Under the pieces are notes generated by a model. It made no database searches. It was not told where the DNA came from and worked only from the letters and a program-made list of their open reading frames with translations. A stretch of DNA of 64,000 bases from contig NZ_LFIO01001107.1 of NCBI RefSeq assembly GCF_001187535.1, forward strand, positions 62,001-126,000, written 5' to 3'. This document shows positions 16,743 to 25,450 of this stretch, in pieces; the first letter of the stretch is position 1, and the number at the start of each line of letters is the position of its first letter. Made by a program: the position numbers and the translations under genes. This stretch comes from Rhizobium ecuadorense (GTDB lineage Bacteria; Pseudomonadota; Alphaproteobacteria; Rhizobiales; Rhizobiaceae).

Positions 16743-17159
16743 CTATTCGCCGCCCGAAAGCCGCTCCGCGCATTCGAGAACGCTCTGCGGCACCGGCAAT
16801 CGCCGGATTTGCTCCAGCGTATACCAGCCGACGGCGGCCGCATCGTCGGCGGCTTCCGCCACCACATCGCCATCTGCCTCGACACGAAAGACCGACAGGA
16901 AGAAATGGCTGCTGAGGCTGCCATCAGCCGCATGGGTCTTCAGGTCATAGGTCGAAAACAGCTGTGGATTGCGCACCGAAATGCCGGTTTCCTCGCGGAA
17001 TTCGCGCAGCGCCGTTTGCTCCGGCGTTTCATCAGGCTCGGCTCGCCCACCGGGAAAGGCATACATGTCGGCGGAAGGCGGATTGCGCCGCAACACCAGA
17101 AGGAATCGTCCATCCCGTTCGAGAATGGCGGAGGAGGCGGCTTTGACGGTGGGGATCAT
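16743..17159 (-). CDS. Nudix hydrolase
   Basis: Hydrolyses nucleoside diphosphate derivatives; the exact substrate is unknown. The Nudix box is complete, from GGRAEPDETPEQTA through LREFREETGI. The product is about 138 residues from ATG 17159 (MIPTVKAASS); an in-frame ATG at 17186 would add nine residues (HHSKSH). It resembles the ADP-ribose or MutT-like short Nudix type. Its stop is 35 bp before the possible start of the TIGR02301-like gene, so they may form one transcript. Confidence 0.88.
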   Translation of the reverse strand: MIPTVKAASSAILERDGRFLLVLRRNPPSADMYAFPGGRAEPDETPEQTALREFREETGISVRNPQLFSTYDLKTHAADGSLSSHFFLSVFRVEADGDVVAEAADDAAAVGWYTLEQIRRLPVPQSVLECAERLSGGE

Positions 17160-17237
17160 GAGATGGCTCTTGCTGTGATGGCCCATCCTACCCGATGACT
17201 ATCGCTGAAGAAATGCGATGGCTCGAAAGGAGCTTTG

Positions 17238-17558
17238 GTGACCTACATCATTTATGCCTTTGCCGCCGTCTTCGAGATTGCCGGCTGCTTCGCCTTTTGG
17301 GCGTGGCTGAAGCTTGAAAAGCCCGTCTGGTGGCTGGCGCCTGGCATGGTCTCGCTGGCGCTTTTCGCCTGGCTTCTGACGCTGGTGCCGAGCGAGGCCG
17401 CCGGCCGCACCTTCGCAGCCTATGGCGGCATCTACATTCTGGCTTCACTGCTCTGGCTGTGGCTGGTGGAAAGCCGCGTGCCCGATCGCTACGATATCGG
17501 CGGGGCGCTGATCTGCCTTGCGGGAACGAGCATGATCCTCTTCGGGCCGAGAGGCTGA
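17238..17558 (+). CDS. YnfA/UPF0060 family small membrane protein
   Basis: A 106-residue inner-membrane protein with four predicted membrane helices (about 3-23, 30-48, 60-78 and 84-103), matching the UPF0060 family (TYIIYAFAAVFEIAGCFAFW). GTG at 17238 is chosen because GGAG lies 5 nt upstream. The family resembles small multidrug-resistance transporters, but its role is not established. It is followed 41 bp later by the SRAP gene. Confidence 0.9.
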   Translation: MTYIIYAFAAVFEIAGCFAFWAWLKLEKPVWWLAPGMVSLALFAWLLTLVPSEAAGRTFAAYGGIYILASLLWLWLVESRVPDRYDIGGALICLAGTSMILFGPRG

Positions 17559-17599
17559 CGCGCCTTGACCGGACTCAAGCCGGGTGCAAAGACATGCCG

Positions 17600-18364
17600 A
17601 TGTGTGGACGTTTCGCCCTGACAAGCTCCAGCGCCGACCTGCGCGAATTTTTCTCCGGTCTCGATCTCGACGATTTTCCGGCGCGCTACAACATCGCGCC
17701 GACACAGCCGATCCTCGTCGTCATATCGGGCGAGGGGAGGGAGCAGGGAAGCAACCTGGCCGATCGGCGCGCCGTGCTGGTGCGGTGGGGTCTCACGCCG
17801 GCCTGGGTGAAGGATCCGAGGGACTTCCCGCTGCTGATCAACGCCCGCTCAGAGACCTCGATCGGCAAGGCCTCCTTCCGGGCAGCCATGCGTCATCGCC
17901 GCGTGCTCATCCCGGCCTCCGGCTTCTATGAATGGCATCGCCCGTCCAAAGAAAGCGGCGAGCCGCCGCAAGCCTATTGGATCAGGCCGCGTCAGGGCGG
18001 GATCGTCGCCTTTGCCGGGCTGATGGAGACGTGGTCCTCGGCGGATGGTTCCGAGGTCGATACCGGTGCGATTCTGACGACATCGGCCAATTCGGGCATA
18101 TCGGCGATTCACGATCGCATGCCCGTCATTATCAAGCCTGAAGATTTTTCGCGCTGGCTGGATTGCAAGACGCAGGAACCGCGCGAAGTGGTGGACCTGC
18201 TGCGGCCGGTTCAGGAGGATTTTTTCGAGGCCATCCCGGTCTCCGACAAGGTCAACAAGGTCGCCAATATGGGTCCCGACCTGCAGCACCCGGTGGTCGT
18301 CGAAAAGCCGCTGAAGGCTCCGGAAAAGCAGAGGCCTGGCGACGGCCAGCTCAGTTTCTTCTGA
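17600..18364 (+). CDS. SOS response-associated peptidase, SRAP/YedK family
   Basis: Shields abasic sites in single-stranded DNA by forming a covalent thiazolidine link through its N-terminal cysteine. The start at 17600 (MCGRFA) is chosen because the family requires Cys at position 2 exposed by Met removal; an ATG six bases upstream (17594) would give MPMCGRF and block that chemistry. The product has 254 residues. Family motifs include ARYNIAPTQ, a conserved Asn-Ala-Arg-Ser-Glu stretch (INARSET), and the late His in ISAIHDRMPV. No LexA site was recognised. Confidence 0.93.
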   Translation: MCGRFALTSSSADLREFFSGLDLDDFPARYNIAPTQPILVVISGEGREQGSNLADRRAVLVRWGLTPAWVKDPRDFPLLINARSETSIGKASFRAAMRHRRVLIPASGFYEWHRPSKESGEPPQAYWIRPRQGGIVAFAGLMETWSSADGSEVDTGAILTTSANSGISAIHDRMPVIIKPEDFSRWLDCKTQEPREVVDLLRPVQEDFFEAIPVSDKVNKVANMGPDLQHPVVVEKPLKAPEKQRPGDGQLSFF

Positions 18365-18401
18365 ACACTATCCGTCGCTCTTCCTTGGTCGTGCCGACGT
18401 T

Positions 18402-18548
18402 TTAGGCGGATTTCTTGACGCTGGCCGGCTTGTGCTTGGCCATCAGCGATGCCGCTGCAACAGCCTTGAGGCCGACGGGGCGATAGTTGGCGGCGAGGTC
18501 GGGCTTGGCCGTCTGTTGTTCGCCGCTGTTGCTCTTCTTCGAAGTCAC
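18402..18548 (-). CDS. 48-residue basic small protein
   Basis: A short gene that starts with GTG at 18548 after a strong AGGAGAG site with 5-6 nt spacing and ends TAA at 18402. The product (MTSKKSNSGEQQTAKPDL..., ending KKSA) is lysine-rich and hydrophilic, with one Ala-rich helix (about 25-40). No family is recognised. Good codon use and the ribosome site support it as real. It converges on the SRAP gene. Confidence 0.6.
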   Translation of the reverse strand: MTSKKSNSGEQQTAKPDLAANYRPVGLKAVAAASLMAKHKPASVKKSA

Positions 18549-18826
18549 GATACTCTCCTACGTGGTTCTTCCCAGGGTATTTTGTAGTTTGATGTTTGGT
18601 CACAAATAGCGACAAAATGGCGTCGCGGCCTATCAGGATTTGTAAACGCGCACCATAATTCGCGAGGCTTAACTGAAGCCTACGTTGGTTAATACTTACT
18701 GAAGAGAGCAGTTCCAGTAAAAGTGCACGACCGCTTTTCCGGGGAAAAGCGCGCAGCGGCTCTGAAGGCGGGAAGTGACGAGAGAAGCATGCCGATCACG
18801 CGAAGAGATCGGGAAATGCGCCCGCG

Positions 18827-19672
18827 TCAGATGTGCCGGCCGATATCGTCGTCGCCGACGCCGGGTTCCTCGATCGTCAGCGTCCCGTATTTCCGCCGCC
18901 ATTTCCGCGCGCCGAAGGGAAGCGATACGAGGTAGGCGGCAACGGTAAAGACCATCACCTCCCAGGTGTAGCTCATCAGCAGAGCCACATAGAGCACCAC
19001 GCCGAGCATCATCGGCAGTACGAGATCGCGCCGCAGCCGGTTGCCTTCCGATTTGCCCGACCAGACCGGCAGCCGGCTGATCAGCAAGAAGGCGATGACG
19101 ACGGTGTAGATCGACGAGACATAGGCGAAGGTGCGGTCCGTCGCCAGGCCGAGGAAGCCGAGATAGACCGGCAGCAGCACCAGCATGGCGCCGGCCGGCG
19201 CCGGCACGCCGACGAAATATTCCGATTGCCAGCTCGCCTTGTTCTCGCGTTCGGCCATGACGTTGAAGCGGGCAAGCCGAAGGCCGGCGGCGATCGCATA
19301 AATCAGCGCGGCGATCCAGCCGAGCGAGCGCGCCTGGTCGAGCGCGAACACATAGACGACGAGGGCGGGGGCGACGCCGAAATTGACGATATCGGCAAGC
19401 GAATCCATTTGCGCGCCGAACTTCGAAGTTGCCTTCATCAGCCGGGCCACGCGCCCGTCGATGCCATCGAGGAAGGCGGCGACCAGTACCATGGAGACGG
19501 CGAGCTCGTAACGGTTCTCGAAAGCCAGCCGGATGCCGGTCAGCCCGGCGCAGATCGCCAGAATGGTGATGAGGTTCGGAAAGACGAGACGGAGCGGGAT
19601 CTCACGCAGACGAGGGCCGCGGGCAGAATCATCCGGACCATTGGGCTCGAAAGGCGGAAAGGGCGTTTCCAT
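18827..19672 (-). CDS. pssA: CDP-diacylglycerol-serine O-phosphatidyltransferase
   Basis: Makes phosphatidylserine from CDP-diacylglycerol and serine, the substrate for Psd upstream. The CDP-alcohol phosphatidyltransferase motif is complete: DGIDGRVARL, then a Gly, then DSLAD (about 62-88). About eight membrane segments. ATG at 19672 is chosen (281 residues); a TTG four codons upstream is possible. It starts 26 bp after the psd stop, so psd-pssA form an operon for phosphatidylethanolamine synthesis. Confidence 0.94.
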   Translation of the reverse strand: METPFPPFEPNGPDDSARGPRLREIPLRLVFPNLITILAICAGLTGIRLAFENRYELAVSMVLVAAFLDGIDGRVARLMKATSKFGAQMDSLADIVNFGVAPALVVYVFALDQARSLGWIAALIYAIAAGLRLARFNVMAERENKASWQSEYFVGVPAPAGAMLVLLPVYLGFLGLATDRTFAYVSSIYTVVIAFLLISRLPVWSGKSEGNRLRRDLVLPMMLGVVLYVALLMSYTWEVMVFTVAAYLVSLPFGARKWRRKYGTLTIEEPGVGDDDIGRHI

Positions 19673-19698
19673 ATCGCGTTCCAATCTGGACCTGGAGT

Positions 19699-20397
19699 TT
19701 AGCTGCGGCGGCTGATGACGGGACCCTTGGCGGAGGCGAATTCGGCGATGACAGTTTCCCCGGCAATCGCTACCTGGCCGAGCGAGACGCGTGGCGCAGC
19801 ACCAGCCGGCAGGAACACGTCGAGCCGGGAGCCGAAACGGATCAGCCCGAAGCGCTCGCCGGCATCCACCGGTTCGTTGGGGTTTGCCCAGCAGAGGATG
19901 CGCCGTGCCACGAGGCCGGCGATCTGGACGACACCGATCTGGCCGTGCCGGGTTTCGATCACCAGCCCGTTGCGTTCATTGTCCTCGCTCGCCTTGTCGA
20001 GCTCGGCGTTGACGAAGCTGCCCGAGCGGTAATTGATGCTGACGATGCGGCCGCGCATCGGTGCCCGGTTCACATGGCAATTGAAGACGTTCATGAACAC
20101 CGAGATGCGCAGCATCGGCTCGGAGCCGAGATTGAGTTCGGCCGGCGGGGTCACCATCTGGATCGCCGAGACCTTGCCGTCAGCCGGAGAGATCACCAGA
20201 TCGTCGTCCTGCGGGGTCACACGTTCGGGATCACGGAAGAAATAGGCGCACCACAGCGTGAAGATCATGCCGATCCAGAAGAGCGGCTTGAAGATCCAGC
20301 CCAGGATCAGCGACGCGACGAAGAAGGCGGCAACGAAGGGATAGCCCTCCTTATGCACGGGGACGATCGTGTTGCGAACCGTGTTGAACAGGCTCAT
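19699..20397 (-). CDS. psd: phosphatidylserine decarboxylase
   Basis: Pyruvoyl-dependent enzyme that decarboxylates phosphatidylserine to phosphatidylethanolamine. The 232-residue product belongs to the shorter bacterial type. The self-cleavage site is in RFGSRLDVFLP, where the Ser of the Gly-Ser pair becomes the pyruvoyl group. Other motifs are YFFRDPER, SPADGKV and FMNVFNCHVNR. Two N-terminal hydrophobic segments anchor it. ATG at 20397 follows AAGGAGA; the longer open frame upstream lacks a good start. Confidence 0.95.
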   Translation of the reverse strand: MSLFNTVRNTIVPVHKEGYPFVAAFFVASLILGWIFKPLFWIGMIFTLWCAYFFRDPERVTPQDDDLVISPADGKVSAIQMVTPPAELNLGSEPMLRISVFMNVFNCHVNRAPMRGRIVSINYRSGSFVNAELDKASEDNERNGLVIETRHGQIGVVQIAGLVARRILCWANPNEPVDAGERFGLIRFGSRLDVFLPAGAAPRVSLGQVAIAGETVIAEFASAKGPVISRRS

Positions 20398-20530
20398 GCT
20401 GCCGGTCTCCTTGCGTTGTCGTTTTTTGCTGGTTAGCGAAAAACCGTCTCCGGGGCAATGCTGTGGCCCCGGCCCTGGTTCCGACGCCGGGGTTCTGAAC
20501 AACAAAAGCTTGGCCGGTGTCGCTCCCGGC

Positions 20531-22408
20531 TCAGCTTGCCGGCGCAAGCCGCGTGATCACGCCCAGGTCGTCGCTTTCGCGCACATGCTTCAGATGTTCC
20601 TCCGCCTGTGTCGCTTCGCGCTGGCGGTTCCACATCGAGGCGTAGAGACCGTTCTTTTCGAGCAGGGCGGCATGCGTCCCGCGTTCGGCAATCTCACCGC
20701 TTTTCAGCACGATGATTTCGTCGGCGCCGATGACAGTCGACAGCCGGTGGGCGATAACCAGCGTCGTCCGGTTCTTTGACACCACGTCGAGCGCCGTCTG
20801 GATTTCCCGTTCCGTCGTCGTATCGAGCGCCGATGTCGCCTCGTCGAGGATCAGGATCGGCGGTGCCTTGAGGATGGTGCGGGCGATCGCCACCCGCTGC
20901 TTCTCGCCGCCCGAAAGCTTGAGCCCGCGCTCGCCGACCTTGGTTTCGAACCCCTCGGGCAGCATTTCGATGAAATGGGCGATCTGCGCCACCTCGGCTG
21001 CCGCAAAGACCTCGCCGTCGTTCGCCGATGTCCGGCCGTAGCGGATGTTATAGGCGACTGTGTCGTTGAAGAGCACGGTATCCTGCGGCACCATGCCGAT
21101 CACTGAGCGCAGACTCCTCTGCGTCACCGTGCGGATATCCTGGCCATCGACGGTGATGGCGCCGCTCTGGATATCGTAGAAACGATAGAGCAGGCGCGAC
21201 AGCGTCGATTTTCCGGCCCCCGAAGGGCCGACGACGGCAACCGTCTTGCCGGCCGGCACCTCGAAGGAAACGCCCTTCAGGATCGGACGGACCGGGTCGT
21301 AGGCAAAATGCACATTCTTGAAGGCGATCGCGCCCTGGCCGATTAGAAGCTCGGCTGCATCGGGCGGGTCCTTGACTTCTGCCTTGACCTCCAGGAGATC
21401 GAACATCTGCTCGATATCGGTCAAGCCTTGACGGATTTCTCGGTAGACGAAGCCGATGAAGTTGAGCGGCGCGGAAAGCTGCAACAGCATCGAATTGACG
21501 AACACGAAATCGCCGACCGTCTGCTCGCCGCGCTGCACCGCCAGCGCCGACAACACCAGCATGATCGTCGTGCCGATGCCGAAGATGACGCCTTGGCCGA
21601 AGTTCAGCCAGCCGAGCGAGGTCCAGACATCGGTCGCCGCCTTCTCGTAGCGCTCCATCGATTTGTCGAAGCGCTTCGCTTCCATCTCTTCGTTGCCGAA
21701 ATATTTGACGGTCTCGAAATTGAGGAGGGAATCGATCGCCTTGGTGTTGGCGTCGGTATCGCTGTCGTTCATCGACCGGCGGATGGCGATGCGCCAGTCG
21801 GATGCGCGGATAGTGAACCAGATATAGGCCCAGACGGTGAAGGCGGTAACGGCGAGATAGGAGAAGCCGTAACCCCACCAGAAGATCACCGCCGTCAGCA
21901 GGAATTCGATGACGGTCGGGACAGAATTGAGGATCGTGAAACGCACGATCGTCTCGATGCCCTTGGTGCCGCGCTCGATGATGCGCGAGAGGCCGCCGGT
22001 CTTGCGCTCGAGATGGAAGCGCAGCGACAGCTCATGCATATGCACGAAGGTCCTGTAGGCCAGCTGGCGCACTGCATGCTGCCCGACGCTGGCAAACAGC
22101 GCGTCGCGCAACTGGTTGAGGCCGAGCTGGATCAGGCGGGTGATGTTGTAGGCGATGACAAGGGCGATGGCGCCGGCAAGCAGCGGCGGCACCGAGCCGG
22201 CCAGATCCATCCTGCCGTTCAGCGCATCGGTCGACCACTTGAAGAAATAGGGGACGAGCAGCAGCACGAATTTGGAAATCAGCAGGAAGACCGAGGCCCA
22301 GACGACGCGCATCTTGAGGTCGGGCCGTCCGGCCGGCCACATATAGGGCCAGAGGTTGAGAAGCGTGCGCAGCAGGTTGGATTCCGAGACTGTCTTGCCG
22401 TTTGCCAT
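20531..22408 (-). CDS. ABC exporter of the Atm1/ABCB7 type (fused permease-ATPase)
   Basis: A 625-residue half-transporter that should homodimerise. An N-terminal six-helix membrane domain (about 25-310) is followed by an ATPase with Walker A GPSGAGKST, signature LSGGEKQR, Walker B LILDEATSALD and the H-loop IAHRLST. The N-terminus (LLNLWPYMWP...) matches Atm1-like exporters, which move glutathione-based or metal-linked thiol compounds; substrate is inferred from the family. ATG at 22408 follows GGAGA. The psd start is about 134 bp downstream, so it may share a transcript. Confidence 0.9.
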   Translation of the reverse strand: MANGKTVSESNLLRTLLNLWPYMWPAGRPDLKMRVVWASVFLLISKFVLLLVPYFFKWSTDALNGRMDLAGSVPPLLAGAIALVIAYNITRLIQLGLNQLRDALFASVGQHAVRQLAYRTFVHMHELSLRFHLERKTGGLSRIIERGTKGIETIVRFTILNSVPTVIEFLLTAVIFWWGYGFSYLAVTAFTVWAYIWFTIRASDWRIAIRRSMNDSDTDANTKAIDSLLNFETVKYFGNEEMEAKRFDKSMERYEKAATDVWTSLGWLNFGQGVIFGIGTTIMLVLSALAVQRGEQTVGDFVFVNSMLLQLSAPLNFIGFVYREIRQGLTDIEQMFDLLEVKAEVKDPPDAAELLIGQGAIAFKNVHFAYDPVRPILKGVSFEVPAGKTVAVVGPSGAGKSTLSRLLYRFYDIQSGAITVDGQDIRTVTQRSLRSVIGMVPQDTVLFNDTVAYNIRYGRTSANDGEVFAAAEVAQIAHFIEMLPEGFETKVGERGLKLSGGEKQRVAIARTILKAPPILILDEATSALDTTTEREIQTALDVVSKNRTTLVIAHRLSTVIGADEIIVLKSGEIAERGTHAALLEKNGLYASMWNRQREATQAEEHLKHVRESDDLGVITRLAPAS

Positions 22409-22606
22409 GCTTGTCTCCAGCCCGGATGGGCTTGCGGCGATTGCCGCGCTTCGATGCGGGCAAGAGCGCGAAACCGGGATGTGCCCAAAGCGCTCTCCCC
22501 GCCACCGCCAGATAGGATACCGGGCGGACGAATACAACAAATACCGGGTTCAGGAAAAAACAGGCCGGGCGGTTAGCCCGCCCGGCCTCGTCATGTTGTT
22601 TGGCGC

Positions 22607-24631
22607 TTAGAGGTGCCGGTTGGACAGGCGTTTGCGGTGCAGTTCCTCGGCATTCGGCAGCGCATCCTTCGGCAGGCCGAAGATTTGGCCGGGGCGGATG
22701 CGATCCGGATCGATGATCTTGTCCTCGTTGGCGATGTAGATCGTCGTGTACCGAACGCCGAGACCATAGGTGCGGCGCGAAATCTGCCACAGCGTGTCGC
22801 CGCGGCGGATGATGACAGCCGCGTTGTTTGCCGTCAGAGGCGCCTGTTCGATCGTTTTCGGCTGGTTGCCTGCCGCGTCGTTTGCATCAGGCGCGGCCGG
22901 CGCGGGGGATGCGGAAAGTTCGGCGATGATCGCCCCCAGTCCGTCGAGGCCTGCGCCGACGGACTTTGCGTCCTTCGGCAAGGCCTGCAGCACCTTTAAC
23001 GCGCTGGTCGCGGTTTGCGAGGCAGCGCCGGAGGCTTGCTTGAAGGTTTCAGGCGCATCGGCCCCCGGACGGAAATCTGCGACCGAGCGCAGAGCGAATT
23101 CGGTTGCCGAGCGCGCCGCCGCAAGCTGTTCGGCGCCGGGCAGCTTGCCGTCGGCAAACAGCCCCTTCAGCAGGCCGAAGGCCTTGCCGGCCTCGGCCTT
23201 GCGCTTGCCGAGCTCAGCTTCGTCGAGCGGCACCATCGAGGAGCCGCCGTTTGCGTCGGCGGGGACGGATTGCGCGGCGACCCGCACCTGGTCGCCCGCC
23301 GGGCGATTGAAATTCACCGCCGCACGCACGATCACCTTGCCGGCGGGATCGACGACATCGACGCGGATCTTATGATCGCCGACCGAGAGCGCCACCACAC
23401 CGTCGATGACGAAATGGCCGTCGGAGCCGGCGGTGTCCTGGCCGACAAGGCTGTCGTCGGCATAGCCGAGGACCTTGGCGTGGGCGCGCGCCGTGCCGGC
23501 AATGAAAATCTTGTTGCCCTCGATCTCGACGGCATTGACCATCACATCGGGCGCATTCGACTTGTCGGGTTCGGCGGCGCCTGGAATGGCCGGCGCAGTC
23601 GCAGCGCCGGAGGCGGGGTCGGTGACATTAGGCGTCTGCAGCGCCAACTCGCCGGTAGCGGCAGACCCGGTCGAACCTTGGCCCGTTGCCGGGGTGTCGG
23701 CGGCCGGCACCGTCGGGTTGGAGGCATCGGCGACTTCGGTGCCGGCCTTCGGCGCGGTGATGATGCGGCTTGCCGCGCCGGGTTTGGAGACCATGGCGAG
23801 CAGGTTGGCGCCGTTGCCGTCTTTCGGCACGGAGATGGTCGCGACTTCTTCGGAAAGCGTGGTCGTGCCGTCCTTGCCGGTAAACTTGAGCACGAGCTGG
23901 TGGTCGCCGGCGGCCAGCGGATCGTCGAGAACGGCGGCGAAATCGCCGCTGGCATCGACATTGGCTGTCGTCACGACCTTTTCGCCGTCAAGCACTTCGA
24001 GCTTGCCGTTCGGTTGGGCGGAGCCGGCAATCACCGTCGAGCCGTCGGGCTCGACGCGCAAAACGTCGAAGGCGGGAAGCTTCGGGCCTGCATTCGCCGC
24101 CGTGCTCGCCCCAGGCTCAGGCGCACCGGTCAGCGCAGCCTCGGCCTTGGCGATCGCGGCAAGCGCATCGGTGATGTTCTCCGGCAGCGACTGGACAATG
24201 GCGAGCGCCTTCGCGCCGCCGTCCTTGGCTTTCGTGGCAAGTGTCTGGGTCACCGGATCGAGGCCCTCGGGAATGGCGAAACCGGCAAGCGCGGTCAGTG
24301 CATCGACGGCCTTGGTCTTGGCGGCGGTGAAAACATCGTCGGCGGGGCCCTTGCCGTCGGCAAACAGCGCCTTAAGTTCGGTGAGCGACACGCCTGCCTC
24401 GGCCGAAAGGCGGCCCACCTTGTCGGCGACGGAAGCCGCGTCCGCTGCAGCGGGGCGCGATGTCTTTGCCGACTCGTTAACCGTGTCCTTGAGCTCCGTG
24501 CTCGCCTGGTTGATAGCGTCGCCGACCTTGGCTGCATCGCCGCCGATGCGCGGCATGACGACAAACACCATCAGTAGGATTGCAATTGCGAGCACTGCAA
24601 GGGCCAGCAAGCCGGCACGGTTCTTCATCAT
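22607..24631 (-). CDS. LysM protein with mirrored repeat architecture
   Basis: A 674-residue Ala-rich protein, inner-membrane anchored (about 7-27), with the rest in the periplasm. Visible order: helical module A1 (about 76-168, containing LKALFADGKGP), beta module B1 (about 186-270, VIAGSAQPNGKLEVLDG), Thr/Pro/Ala linker (275-360), beta module B2 (362-444, FIAGTARAHAKVLGYAD), helical module A2 (476-574, LKGLFADGKLP) and LysM (about 604-654, IIRRGDTLWQISRRTYG). A1 resembles A2 and B1 resembles B2. Peptidoglycan binding through LysM is likely; the repeat modules are of unknown function. Confidence 0.85.
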   Translation of the reverse strand: MMKNRAGLLALAVLAIAILLMVFVVMPRIGGDAAKVGDAINQASTELKDTVNESAKTSRPAAADAASVADKVGRLSAEAGVSLTELKALFADGKGPADDVFTAAKTKAVDALTALAGFAIPEGLDPVTQTLATKAKDGGAKALAIVQSLPENITDALAAIAKAEAALTGAPEPGASTAANAGPKLPAFDVLRVEPDGSTVIAGSAQPNGKLEVLDGEKVVTTANVDASGDFAAVLDDPLAAGDHQLVLKFTGKDGTTTLSEEVATISVPKDGNGANLLAMVSKPGAASRIITAPKAGTEVADASNPTVPAADTPATGQGSTGSAATGELALQTPNVTDPASGAATAPAIPGAAEPDKSNAPDVMVNAVEIEGNKIFIAGTARAHAKVLGYADDSLVGQDTAGSDGHFVIDGVVALSVGDHKIRVDVVDPAGKVIVRAAVNFNRPAGDQVRVAAQSVPADANGGSSMVPLDEAELGKRKAEAGKAFGLLKGLFADGKLPGAEQLAAARSATEFALRSVADFRPGADAPETFKQASGAASQTATSALKVLQALPKDAKSVGAGLDGLGAIIAELSASPAPAAPDANDAAGNQPKTIEQAPLTANNAAVIIRRGDTLWQISRRTYGLGVRYTTIYIANEDKIIDPDRIRPGQIFGLPKDALPNAEELHRKRLSNRHL

Positions 24632-24785
24632 TATGTCTCCCCAGGCGGCAATTTGCCGTAGTAACCGAAATTGCTAGCGATTCCCGTTGCTTTTCACAAG
24701 CATTCAAAGCAATTCGGCAAGCTCGCGACGCTGCTTTTCAGTCAATTTTCTTGACTGCATTGAAATGGAATAGTTGTTTGCCCCC

Positions 24786-25409
24786 ATGACCGACCAATCT
24801 GTATCGATTCGATCCATCTGCGTTTACTGCGGCTCAAGGCCGGGACGCGATCCCTCCCACATGGCGGCCGGGCGTGCTCTCGGACGAGAGATCGCCGAAT
24901 ACGGCCTGCGCCTCGTCTATGGCGGGGGTACCAAAGGCATCATGGGCGCGGTTGCAAGCGGCACGCTTTCAGGCGGCGGTCAGGTCACGGGCATCATCCC
25001 CGAATTCCTGATCGATATGGAAGCGACTCGCCACTCGCTCGGTCAGCTCAACGAGCTTATTGTAACCCCTGACATGCATGCGCGCAAACATACGATGTTC
25101 GAGCGTTCCGATGCTTTCGTCGCGCTGCCCGGCGGCATCGGCACGCTGGAGGAGATCGTCGAGATCATGACCTGGGCGCAGCTCGGCCGCCACGAAAAGC
25201 CGATGGTCTTTGCCAACGTCAACGGTTTCTGGGATCCGATGATGGAACTGATGCGCCACATGACCGAAGAGGGCTTCGTGCACACCGCCCACCGGGTGCA
25301 GCCGCTCGTCGTCGACGAGATCTCCGGCATCATTCCGGCAATCATGGCCCAGGCCGCCCAACTCGCCGCCGATCGCGACGGCGAGGACGAGGTGATCTCG
25401 AAGATGTAG
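24786..25409 (+). CDS. LOG family protein (TIGR00730, cytokinin-riboside-phosphate phosphoribohydrolase-like)
   Basis: A Rossmann-fold enzyme of the LOG/lysine-decarboxylase-like family, 207 residues. The nucleotide motif PGGIGTLEE (115-123) and the upstream R-K pair in MHARKHTMF (98-106) are intact, and VYGGGTKGIMG lies at 44-54. In plants and some bacteria such enzymes release free cytokinin from nucleoside monophosphates; in many bacteria the role is nucleotide salvage. The substrate cannot be told here. ATG at 24786; a TTG four codons upstream is possible. It faces the LysM gene divergently. Confidence 0.9.
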   Translation: MTDQSVSIRSICVYCGSRPGRDPSHMAAGRALGREIAEYGLRLVYGGGTKGIMGAVASGTLSGGGQVTGIIPEFLIDMEATRHSLGQLNELIVTPDMHARKHTMFERSDAFVALPGGIGTLEEIVEIMTWAQLGRHEKPMVFANVNGFWDPMMELMRHMTEEGFVHTAHRVQPLVVDEISGIIPAIMAQAAQLAADRDGEDEVISKM

Positions 25410-25410
25410 G

Positions 25411-25433
25411 TGGGCAAGAGCCCGGACTGCCCA
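25411..25433. terminator. hairpin between convergent LOG and LysR genes
   Basis: TGGGCA (25411-25416) pairs with TGCCCA (25428-25433) around an 11-nt loop, immediately after the LOG stop and 17 bp past the LysR stop on the other strand. There is no T-run. Confidence 0.4.
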
Positions 25434-25450
25434 GCCCTGTGGCGGCATAT

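Noticed and set aside
22607..24577. Long plus-strand frames opposite the LysM gene
   Set aside because: Antisense shadows of an Ala/Gly-rich gene; composition is low complexity.
24786..25409. Calling the LOG protein a lysine decarboxylase
   Set aside because: The PGGxGT and R-K motifs belong to the LOG/phosphoribohydrolase type; lysine decarboxylase is an outdated annotation for this family.
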